Below, one piece after another: positions 1 through 6,579 of a stretch of 32,877 nt of DNA. Each line of letters starts with the position of its first letter. The first letter of the stretch is position 1. Location: NCBI GenBank assembly GCA_008080565.1, contig VIKE01000025.1, positions 1-32,877 on the forward strand, read 5' to 3'. The stretch comes from Rhodocyclaceae bacterium. Its GTDB lineage: Bacteria > Pseudomonadota > Gammaproteobacteria > Burkholderiales > Rhodocyclaceae. Below the pieces are notes generated by a model. It was not told where the DNA came from, did not search any database, and saw nothing but the letters and a program-made list of their open reading frames with translations. The position numbers and the translations under genes are program-made.

Positions 1-257
1 TCCGGCCAGGTGACCTGCATGCCGACCTTGATGAAGACCATGCCGATACCGGTGTCCTGACAGATCGGACGGTGACCTTCGGCCGACATCCGCGAATTGG
101 TCAGGATCTGGGCAATGGCGTCCTTGGCGGCGGGGCTTTCCTCGCGCTCGTAGGCTTCGCCGAGGGCCTTGATGTAATCGAGCGGGTGGTAGTAGCTGAT
201 GTACTGGAAAGCATCGGCGACGGACTGGATAAGGTCTTCTTGTTTGATGGCGGTCAT
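1..257 (-). CDS. Fumarate hydratase class I, N-terminal part (cut by window edge)
   Basis: The reading frame starts at the ATG complementary to 255-257 and runs off the left edge, giving about 85 residues. The start MTAIKQEDLIQSVADAFQYI and the later segment with SAEGHRPICQDTGIG match the N-terminal region of class I (iron-sulfur) fumarases, which hydrate fumarate to malate in the TCA cycle. The cysteine in the ICQDTG motif is, from family knowledge, a [4Fe-4S] cluster ligand. A GGAG-like ribosome site (CCGGAG) lies about 10 bases before the start. The gene follows the UPF0114 gene at 271-810 by 13 bp on the same strand, so they are probably co-transcribed. The rest of the protein is outside the window. 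Confidence 0.85.
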   Translation of the reverse strand, partial: MTAIKQEDLIQSVADAFQYISYYHPLDYIKALGEAYEREESPAAKDAIAQILTNSRMSAEGHRPICQDTGIGMVFIKVGMQVTWP

Positions 258-270
258 GCGCAACTCCGGG

Positions 271-810
271 TCAGTGGTTTTTCTGGTGCTGTTGAAGGGC
301 GAGGGTCTGGGTCATGGTCTTGTCTACCATCGCCATGGCCAGGGCGGAGAACAGGAATACAACGTGAATGATGACCTGCCACATCAACGTGTGCTCGGAC
401 AGGTTGTTGGCATTGATGAAGCTCTTCAGAAGGTGAATCGACGAGATGCCGATGATGGCAGTCGAAAGCTTGATCTTGAGAACACCTGCATTGACGTGGG
501 AGAGCCATTCCGGTTGATCCGGATGGTCTTCAAGGTCAAGGCGCGAGACGAAAGTTTCGTAGCCGCCGACAATAACCATGACCAGCAGGTTGGCGATCAT
601 CACGACGTCGATCAGGCCAAGGACGGCCAGCATTATTTCGGCTTCGCTGATATGGGCGGCGTCTATGGCGTTGTGGACCAGGTGACTCAATTCGACCATG
701 AACAGCCAGCAATAGACCACCTGGGCGATGATCAGACCAAGGTAGAGCGGAGCCTGAATCCAGCGGCTGGCAAAGATGAAGGACTCGAGATATTTGATTG
801 GCGAGCTCAT
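271..810 (-). CDS. yqhA: YqhA / UPF0114 family inner-membrane protein
   Basis: A 179-residue protein beginning [17 protein letters not shown]. The opening 'RYLE..IFASRW' pattern, the long hydrophobic segments (about residues 15-40, 55-85, 105-125 and 140-160) and the total length fit the UPF0114 (YqhA) family of integral membrane proteins. The role of the family is not established; I assign only the family and the membrane location. It is the first gene of a two-gene minus-strand unit with the fumarase. The 252-bp gap at 811-1062 separates it from the divergently oriented acs gene, so that gap must hold both promoters, but I see no convincing -35/-10 pair there. No clear Shine-Dalgarno sequence precedes the ATG. 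Confidence 0.8.
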   Translation of the reverse strand: MSSPIKYLESFIFASRWIQAPLYLGLIIAQVVYCWLFMVELSHLVHNAIDAAHISEAEIMLAVLGLIDVVMIANLLVMVIVGGYETFVSRLDLEDHPDQPEWLSHVNAGVLKIKLSTAIIGISSIHLLKSFINANNLSEHTLMWQVIIHVVFLFSALAMAMVDKTMTQTLALQQHQKNH

Positions 811-1062
811 TTATGGGAATCGTAAGTTGGGGAAGCGAAGTTTATCACGCGACCCGCCGCCTTCCGGAATCCCCTGAAATGCTGCGGCGCAGCGTGATTT
901 CGTAAGGCCAATGTAAGAATATCGACGTCTAATGCCGCATCAACGCTGGCGGGGGAGTGTGGTGTTCTCCGGCTTGCGCGGCTTTACACAGTTCCAGGGT
1001 CAAGCTTGGGATCTAATCGGTTGTTTCAACATAAATTGCGAAGTACCGCAGAGGAGAAGAAT

Positions 1063-3041
1063 ATGTCGAATGAGTCCGTGCAGCTAATTTATCCGTCTGA
1101 CGAAATGGTCAAGAACGCGGCGGTTTCGGGGATGGACGCCTATCGGGCGCTGTGCGCGGAAGCGGAAGCCGACTACCCGGAATTCTGGGCCAAGCGCGCC
1201 CGTGAAATGATCACGTGGAAGCAGCCCTTTACCCAGTCGCTTGACGAATCCAACGCTCCGTTTTTCAAGTGGTTTGCCGATGGCAAGCTGAACGTTTCCT
1301 ATAACTGTCTGGACCGTCAGGTTGAAGCCGGTCTGGGCGAAAAAGTTGCGATCATTTTCGAAGCCGACAACGGCGAAGTGACCAAGGTCACTTACAAGGA
1401 AATGCTCTCCAAGGTCGCCAAGTTCGCCAACGCCCTGCGCGGCATGGGTGTCAAGAAGGGTGATCGCGTCGTCATCTACATGCCGATGACTGTCGAAGGT
1501 ATCTGCGCCATGCAGGCCTGTGCCCGCCTCGGTGCCATCCACTCCATCGTTTTCGGCGGCTTCTCTGCCCAGTCCCTGCGCGACCGTATCAACGACGCCG
1601 GCGCCGTTGCCCTGATCACCTCCGACGGCCAGTTCCGCGGTGGCAAGGCCATCCCGCTCAAGCCGATTGCTGACGAAGCCTTCGCCATGGGTGGTTGCGA
1701 GTCGGTCAAGAACGTTATCGTCTTCAAGCGCACTGGCGCCGAAGTCAACATGGTTGCCGGCCGTGACTCCTGGCTGCACGATGTTGTTGCCGACCAGTCC
1801 GACGTTTGCGAACCGGAATGGGTTGAAGCCGAGCACCCGCTGTTCCTGCTCTATACCTCGGGTTCCACCGGCAAGCCGAAGGGTGTCCAGCACTCCACCG
1901 GCGGCTACCTGCTGCACGCCATCATGACCATGAAGTGGACCTTCGACATCAAGCCGAACGATGTCTTCTGGTGCACGGCCGACATCGGCTGGGTCACCGG
2001 CCACACCTACATCACCTACGGCCCGCTGGCCTGCGGTGCCACCGAAGTCGTTTTCGAAGGCGTTCCGACCTATCCGGATGCCGGCCGTTTCTGGAAGATG
2101 ATCCAGGACCACAAGGTTTCCATTTTCTACACGGCTCCGACCGCCATCCGTTCGCTGATCAAGTCTTCCGAGAACAACGCGGCAGTGCATCCGAAGAGCT
2201 ACGACCTGTCTTCGCTGCGTATCCTCGGTTCGGTCGGTGAGCCGATCAACCCGGCAGCCTGGACGTGGTACTACGAGAACGTTGGCGGCGGCCGTTGCCC
2301 GATCGTCGATACCTTCTGGCAAACCGAAACCGGTGGTCACATGATACCGGTGGTCACATGATCACCCCGTTGCCGGGCGCAACCCCGCTGGTGCCGGGTT
2401 CCTGCACCCTGCCGTTCCCGGGTATCCAGTTCGCCGTGGTCGATGAGACCGGTGCCGATCTGCCGTGGGGCCAGGGCGGTATCCTCGTTTGCAAGAAGCC
2501 GTGGCCGTCGATGATCCGCACGATCTGGAACGACGACGAGCGCTTCGTCAAGTCCTATTACCCGCAAGACTTCCAGGGCAAGTACTACCTGGCAGGCGAC
2601 GGCGCCATCCGCGACAAGGACACCGGTTACTTCACCATCACCGGCCGTATCGACGACGTGCTGAACGTTTCCGGTCACCGTATGGGTACGATGGAAATCG
2701 AATCCGCACTGGTTGCCAACCCGATGGTTGCCGAGGCTGCCGTTGTTGGCCGTCCGGATGACCTGACCGGTGAAGCCATTGTTGCTTTCGTTGTGCTCAA
2801 GGGCCAGCGCCCGACCGGTGACGACGCCAAGCGCATCATCAAGGAACTGTCTGACTGGGTGGGCAAAGAGATCGGTCCGATTGCCAAGCCGAAGGACATC
2901 CGTTTCGGTGACAACCTGCCGAAGACCCGTTCGGGCAAGATCATGCGTCGTCTGCTGCGTGGTCTGGCCAAGGGCGAGGAACTGACGCAAGACACCTCGA
3001 CGCTGGAGAACCCGGCTATTCTGGAACAACTCAAGGGCTAA
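1063..3041 (+). pseudogene. acs: Acetyl-CoA synthetase, frameshifted by a 17-bp tandem duplication
   Basis: AMP-forming acetyl-CoA synthetase, which activates acetate through acetyl-AMP. The start is the ATG at 1063, 6 bases after GAGGAGA (1051-1057). The adenylate-forming P-loop [11 protein letters not shown] begins at residue 264, and [11 protein letters not shown] follows near residues 416-426. Directly after that motif the 17-bp unit ACCGGTGGTCACATGAT occurs twice in a row (2329-2345 and 2346-2362), shifting the frame to a TGA at 2359-2361. The truncated product would have 432 residues. The rest of the protein continues in another frame from about 2363 to 3041, including the C-terminal SGKIMRR segment with the conserved, acetylatable lysine. 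Removing one copy restores [11 protein letters not shown] and a 653-residue protein, the normal size. The defect could be a real mutation or an assembly error. No other degeneration is visible, so it is recent or artefactual. Confidence 0.9.
2329..2362 (+). repeat. Exact 17-bp tandem duplication inside acs
   Basis: ACCGGTGGTCACATGAT is present twice without a spacer (2329-2345, 2346-2362). The bases before the two copies (a, t) and after them (a, c) differ, so the unit is exactly 17 bp. Since 17 is not a multiple of three, it destroys the acs reading frame. Confidence 0.95.
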
Positions 3042-3063
3042 TCCTTAGTTCCAGCATGAGCCA

Positions 3064-3092
3064 GGAGGCGGCGAACTTGCCACGCTGCCTCC
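3064..3092 (+). other. Hairpin just after acs
   Basis: GGAGGCGGCG (3064-3073) pairs with CGCTGCCTCC (3083-3092) over 10 bp with one G·U pair and a 9-base loop. It begins 22 bases after the acs stop. No T-run follows, so it is not a standard intrinsic terminator. Its CCTCC arm could alternatively pair with the GGAGG ribosome site of the small ORF at 3119. Confidence 0.6.
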
Positions 3093-3118
3093 AAAGACTA
3101 TAAGGCAAGGAGGAGACA

Positions 3119-3226
3119 ATGGTCGCCCATAAGGTGGCCTCCCGTGTAGTCGCATCAGACTATATGCCAACAACGGCTGGCACGCTTGGCGTGCCAGCCG
3201 TTCCCTTTTCTGGGATGGGGTCGTGA
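3119..3226 (+). CDS. Possible 35-residue leader peptide
   Basis: A short frame starting at ATG 3119, preceded by a near-perfect ribosome site (AAGGAGGAG, 3108-3116). The peptide starts MVAHKVASRVVASDY and ends in SGMGS. It is not hydrophobic and is not enriched for any one amino acid. Its stop codon overlaps the GTG start of the next gene (GTGA, 3223-3226), which suggests translational coupling. The frame runs straight through the terminator-like hairpin at 3172-3202, so a translating ribosome would keep that hairpin open. I do not recognise the peptide. It could be a leader that controls the downstream sensor genes, or a chance frame behind a purine-rich stretch. Confidence 0.45.
   Translation: MVAHKVASRVVASDYMPTTAGTLGVPAVPFSGMGS
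3172..3208 (+). terminator. Intrinsic terminator / attenuator between acs and the sensor genes
   Basis: A perfect 14-bp stem, AACGGCTGGCACGC (3172-3185) with GCGTGCCAGCCGTT (3189-3202), closes a TTG loop and is followed by CCCTTTT. It lies downstream of acs and only about 20 bases before the next gene, inside the small ORF at 3119-3226, so it may act as an attenuator as well as the end of the acs transcript. Confidence 0.8.
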
Positions 3227-3417
3227 AAAGAGCCAATCCAACCCGCCAGCGACTGGCTGCACTCGGTCTGCTCGGTGTGCCGCTGCTGACCTATCCGCTG
3301 CTCAGCCTGCCGGGCGGCGAAGTGGGCGGTATTCCTGCGACCTATTTGTATCTGTTCGGCGTCTGGGCCGGACTGATCGCGCTGGCGGCCTGGGTGGCCG
3401 AAAGGCGAGGCTCGTAG
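3223..3417 (+). CDS. Small membrane protein upstream of the transporter-fused kinase
   Basis: A 64-residue protein with a GTG start (3223) that overlaps the stop of the preceding small frame. It starts MKRANPTRQRLAALGLLGVP and has two hydrophobic segments (about residues 11-28 and 38-58) separated by a glycine-rich turn. Its stop (TAG, 3415-3417) is immediately followed by the ATG of the kinase at 3418, so the two must be co-expressed. The basic N-terminus predicts a cytoplasmic start and a two-helix hairpin in the inner membrane. It may be an accessory subunit of the transporter-like kinase, as DUF4212 is for the symporter downstream. That is inference from position and size; I do not recognise the family. 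Confidence 0.7.
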   Translation: MKRANPTRQRLAALGLLGVPLLTYPLLSLPGGEVGGIPATYLYLFGVWAGLIALAAWVAERRGS

Positions 3418-6150
3418 ATGCTTTCCGGCTGGTTCATTGCGCTCCTGGCCGCGGCCTATCTCGGACTGCTGTTTGCCGTCGCCCGTTTTGGCGATGCGCG
3501 GGCCGATGCCGGCAAATCGATTATCTCGGCCAACGTTTACGCGCTGTCGCTGGCGGTTTATTGCACCTCGTGGACTTTCTACGGCAGCGTCGGGCGGGCC
3601 ACGTCTGGTGGGCTGTCCTTCCTGACCATTTACCTTGGTCCGACGCTGATGCTGCTCTGCGTCGGCGTCATCATCAAGATGATCCGCATCAGCAAGGCGC
3701 AGCGCATTACGTCGATTGCCGACTTCATTGCATCGCGTTACGGCAAGAGCCAGTTGCTGGCCGGCATGGTGACGGTGATTGCAGTGATTGGCGTCGTGCC
3801 GTACATCGCCCTGCAGCTGAAGGCGATGGCCGCCAGTGTCGATGTGCTGCTCGAACATGCCGGCAACGGTGTCGAGGTCTGGGGGCTGGATTCCACTTTC
3901 CTCATGGCGGTCGTCCTGGCCTTGTTTTCCATTCTGTTTGGGACGCGCCATCTCGATGCGACCGAGCGCCATGAGGGCATGGTCGCTGCCGTGGCTTTCG
4001 AGTCGGTGGTCAAGCTCATCGCTTTCATGGCGGTCGGGCTCTTCGTCACTTACGGCATGTTCGGCGGGCTCGGCGACCTGTTCCAGCGGGCGGCGGCGAG
4101 CGCCGATCTCAGTCGTTTGCTACAACTCGATTCTGGGCGGGCCGGAACGTGGACTTCGTTGATCATCCTTTCCGGGCTGGCCATCATTTTTCTGCCGCGC
4201 CAGTTCCAGATCATCGTCGTCGAGAACGTCGATGAGTCGCACCTCAAGCGGGCCGTCTGGCTCTTCCCGCTCTACTTGCTGCTGATCAATATTTTTGTCC
4301 TGCCGCTGGCCTTGGGCGGTCTGCTGCATTTTGACGGGCAGAGCGTCAATCCGGACACCTTCGTGCTGACCCTGCCGCTCGCTCGCGGCGCCGAGGCGCT
4401 GGCGCTGCTCGCTTTTATTGGCGGTCTGTCGGCGGCGACCGGCATGGTTATCGTTGAAACCATCGCCTTGTCGACCATGGTCTGCAACGACCTTGTCATG
4501 CCCATCCTGCTACGGTCAACCGGAAAATTCGTCGAAAAACGAAAAGATCTTTCCGGCCTGCTGATCGGCATCCGGCGTGCCGCCATCGCCCTGATCCTGC
4601 TTCTCGGCTACATTTATTTTCGCGCCGCTGGCGAAGCCTACGCCCTGGTCGGCATCGGCCTGATTTCCTTCGCGGCAGTTGCCCAGTTCGCGCCGGCGAT
4701 GTTCGGCGGCATGTACTGGAAGCAGGGCACCCGGGCCGGTGCAGTGTCAGGTTTGCTGGCCGGCTTTGTCGTCTGGCTGTATACCTTGCTGCTGCCCTCG
4801 TTTGCCAAATCGGGCTGGATGCCGAATGGATTTGTCGAAAACGGCTTGTTCGGCATCGGCTGGCTCAAGGCGCAGGCGCTGTTCGGACTAAGCGGGCTGG
4901 ACGAAATTTCGCATTGCCTGTGGTGGAGCATGCTGGCCAATATCGGCGCCTACGTTGCCGTGTCGCTGAATTCGAAACCGGATGCCGTGGAGGCCAGTCA
5001 GGCCGAGCGTTTCGTCGATGTCTTCCGCTTCGATTCGCGCAATGCCGAGGCGCGGCTGTGGCGGGGCAAGGCGTCGCCGGATGCGCTGGTTGGCTTGCTC
5101 GAACGCTTTCTCGGGGCCGCCCGTGCCCGGCAACAGTTGGCGGCCTATGCCAATTCGCGGCAGGCCAAGGATTGGCGCAACCTGCCGGCCGATGCCGACT
5201 TTGTCCAGTTTGCCGAATCCGAACTGGCCGGTGCCATCGGCTCGGCCAGCGCCCGGGTCATGGTTGCTTCGGTGGCGCAGGAAGAGGATCTCGGGCTGGA
5301 AGAGGTGCTCGACATTCTCGACGAGGCAACGCAGGTCCGCGCCCATAGCCGCGAACTCGAGGCCAAGCAGCAGGAGCTCGAGGCGGCGACCGCCGAGCTT
5401 CGGGAAGCCAACGAGCGCCTGCGCGAACTCGACCGCATGAAGGACGATTTCATCTCGACCGTGACGCACGAGTTGCGCACGCCGCTGACCTCGATCCGCG
5501 CCCTGTCCGAAATGCTGCACGAAGATCCACGTCTCGAACTGGCCGATCGCAAGCGTTTCCTCGGCATCATCGTGACTGAAGCCGAGCGCCTGACCCGGCT
5601 CATCAACCAGATTCTCGACATGGCCAGGATGGAGTCCGGGCGGGCGGAATGGACGACCGGCGAGGTTGATATGGGGGAAGTCGTGCGCGAGTCGATGGCC
5701 TCGCTCGAGCAGTTGTTCCGGGACAAGGGCGTCGCGCTGGAGGGTGATATTCCGGCTTGTGCACCGGTCGTGCTGGCCGACCGGGATCGCCTGACCCAGG
5801 TCATGATCAACCTGCTGTCGAATGCCGTGAAGTTCGTCCCGGGCGGCAGCGGCCGCGTTCTGGTCCGGCTATCCAGCGCTGCCGGTCTGGTCCGTGTTGA
5901 AGTGCGCGACAACGGCCCGGGTCTGACGGCTGAAGAATGCAGCGTCATTTTTGAAAAATTCCGTCAGGGTGGCAACACGATGACGGACAAACCGCAGGGA
6001 ACCGGTCTGGGCCTGCCGATCAGCCGCCAGATCGTGGAATATTTTGGTGGTAATCTCTGGGTTGAAAGCGCGCCCGGAGCCGGAGCGAACTTCATTTTCA
6101 CGGTGCCCTTGCCGGTGCCGGACGATAACAGTGGGAGACAAACCGCATGA
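3418..6150 (+). CDS. Na+/solute-symporter-fused sensor histidine kinase (CrbS/CbrA-like)
   Basis: A 910-residue sensor. Residues about 1-500 form a multi-spanning SSS (PutP-like) transporter domain. Residues about 525-640 look like the STAC linker found in CbrA/CrbS proteins, followed by a charged coiled coil (about 640-675). The HisKA domain has the H-box VTHELRTPLTS with phospho-acceptor His684. The ATPase domain has the N-box (N798, N802), the G1 motif DNGPGL from D831, and GTGLGLP from G861, so the kinase looks complete. It overlaps the response regulator by 4 bp (ATGA, 6147). From family knowledge, CrbS controls acs and acetate uptake in other proteobacteria; here acs lies just upstream and a symporter downstream, which supports acetate or a related acid as the signal. 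A copy of the window's dispersed repeat encodes residues about 364-376, in a loop of the transporter domain. Confidence 0.88.
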   Translation: MLSGWFIALLAAAYLGLLFAVARFGDARADAGKSIISANVYALSLAVYCTSWTFYGSVGRATSGGLSFLTIYLGPTLMLLCVGVIIKMIRISKAQRITSIADFIASRYGKSQLLAGMVTVIAVIGVVPYIALQLKAMAASVDVLLEHAGNGVEVWGLDSTFLMAVVLALFSILFGTRHLDATERHEGMVAAVAFESVVKLIAFMAVGLFVTYGMFGGLGDLFQRAAASADLSRLLQLDSGRAGTWTSLIILSGLAIIFLPRQFQIIVVENVDESHLKRAVWLFPLYLLLINIFVLPLALGGLLHFDGQSVNPDTFVLTLPLARGAEALALLAFIGGLSAATGMVIVETIALSTMVCNDLVMPILLRSTGKFVEKRKDLSGLLIGIRRAAIALILLLGYIYFRAAGEAYALVGIGLISFAAVAQFAPAMFGGMYWKQGTRAGAVSGLLAGFVVWLYTLLLPSFAKSGWMPNGFVENGLFGIGWLKAQALFGLSGLDEISHCLWWSMLANIGAYVAVSLNSKPDAVEASQAERFVDVFRFDSRNAEARLWRGKASPDALVGLLERFLGAARARQQLAAYANSRQAKDWRNLPADADFVQFAESELAGAIGSASARVMVASVAQEEDLGLEEVLDILDEATQVRAHSRELEAKQQELEAATAELREANERLRELDRMKDDFISTVTHELRTPLTSIRALSEMLHEDPRLELADRKRFLGIIVTEAERLTRLINQILDMARMESGRAEWTTGEVDMGEVVRESMASLEQLFRDKGVALEGDIPACAPVVLADRDRLTQVMINLLSNAVKFVPGGSGRVLVRLSSAAGLVRVEVRDNGPGLTAEECSVIFEKFRQGGNTMTDKPQGTGLGLPISRQIVEYFGGNLWVESAPGAGANFIFTVPLPVPDDNSGRQTA
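4508..4545 (+). repeat. Dispersed repeat, copy D (inside the sensor-kinase gene)
   Basis: The stretch shares 20 consecutive bases (TGCTACGGTCAACCGGAAAA, 4508-4527) with the intergenic copy at 23119. The A-rich right half is more diverged. It encodes RSTGKFVEKRK in a loop of the transporter domain and keeps the frame open. Confidence 0.65.
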
Positions 6151-6518
6151 CCAAGAAAATCCTGATTGTCGATGACGAACCCAACATCGTCATCTCCCTT
6201 GAATTCCTCATGAAAAAAGAAGGTTTTGCCGTCGCCGTCGCCGGCGATGGCGAAGAAGCCTTGACCAAGGTGGCGAGTTTCGAGCCCGATCTGATCCTGC
6301 TTGACGTCATGATGCCGAAGAAGTCCGGTTTCGAGGTTTGCGAGGCATTGCGCGCCGATCCGTCGAAAGCTGGCTTGCTGATCGTCATGCTTACCGCCAA
6401 GGGCCGTGACACCGAAGTGGCCAAGGGGCTGGCCATCGGCGCCGATGCCTATGTCACCAAGCCGTTTTCGACCAAGGAACTGGTGGCCAGAGTGAAAACC
6501 ATGCTGGGGATCGTCTGA
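6147..6518 (+). CDS. Single-domain response regulator (CheY-like receiver)
   Basis: A 123-residue receiver domain with no output domain. The acidic pocket is in IVDDEPN (D9, D10), the phospho-acceptor is D53 in LILLDVMMP, the conserved threonine is T83 and the conserved lysine K105 (TKPF). It starts inside the stop of the kinase gene (ATGA overlap), so it is the likely partner of the SSS-kinase. Canonical CrbR-type partners carry a LuxR-type DNA-binding domain. This one ends right after the receiver, so it must act through another protein or by phosphotransfer. The PAS/kinase-like/exonuclease protein encoded next is one candidate, but that link is only inferred from gene order. Confidence 0.88.
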   Translation: MTKKILIVDDEPNIVISLEFLMKKEGFAVAVAGDGEEALTKVASFEPDLILLDVMMPKKSGFEVCEALRADPSKAGLLIVMLTAKGRDTEVAKGLAIGADAYVTKPFSTKELVARVKTMLGIV

Positions 6519-6526
6519 GCGCAGGC

Positions 6527-6565
6527 TTCCACGGTCAACCGGAAATAACCGACCAAAATCGAAAT
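6527..6565 (+). repeat. Dispersed repeat, copy A
   Basis: A copy of the ~38-bp repeat starting TTCCACGGTCAACCGG and ending CGAAAT, in the 61-bp gap between the response regulator and the exonuclease-fusion gene. It shares the ACGGTCAACC core with the copies at 4508, 15371 and 23119. Confidence 0.75.
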
Positions 6566-6579
6566 CCAAATTTGTTGGA

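Noticed and set aside
811..1062. Promoter elements for acs and yqhA
   Set aside because: The gap must contain them, but no -35/-10, -24/-12 or CRP-like site stood out enough to annotate.
1084..2340. A 418-residue minus-strand open frame opposite acs
   Set aside because: Shadow of the acs coding strand with no motif of its own.
2329..2362. Programmed ribosomal frameshift in acs
   Set aside because: The shift coincides with an exact 17-bp duplication rather than a slippery heptamer, and acs in general does not use frameshifting.
2265..3041. An independent 258-residue gene starting at 2265
   Set aside because: Its first 29 residues come from the wrong frame of acs; real homology starts only after the duplication at about 2363, so it is the second half of acs.
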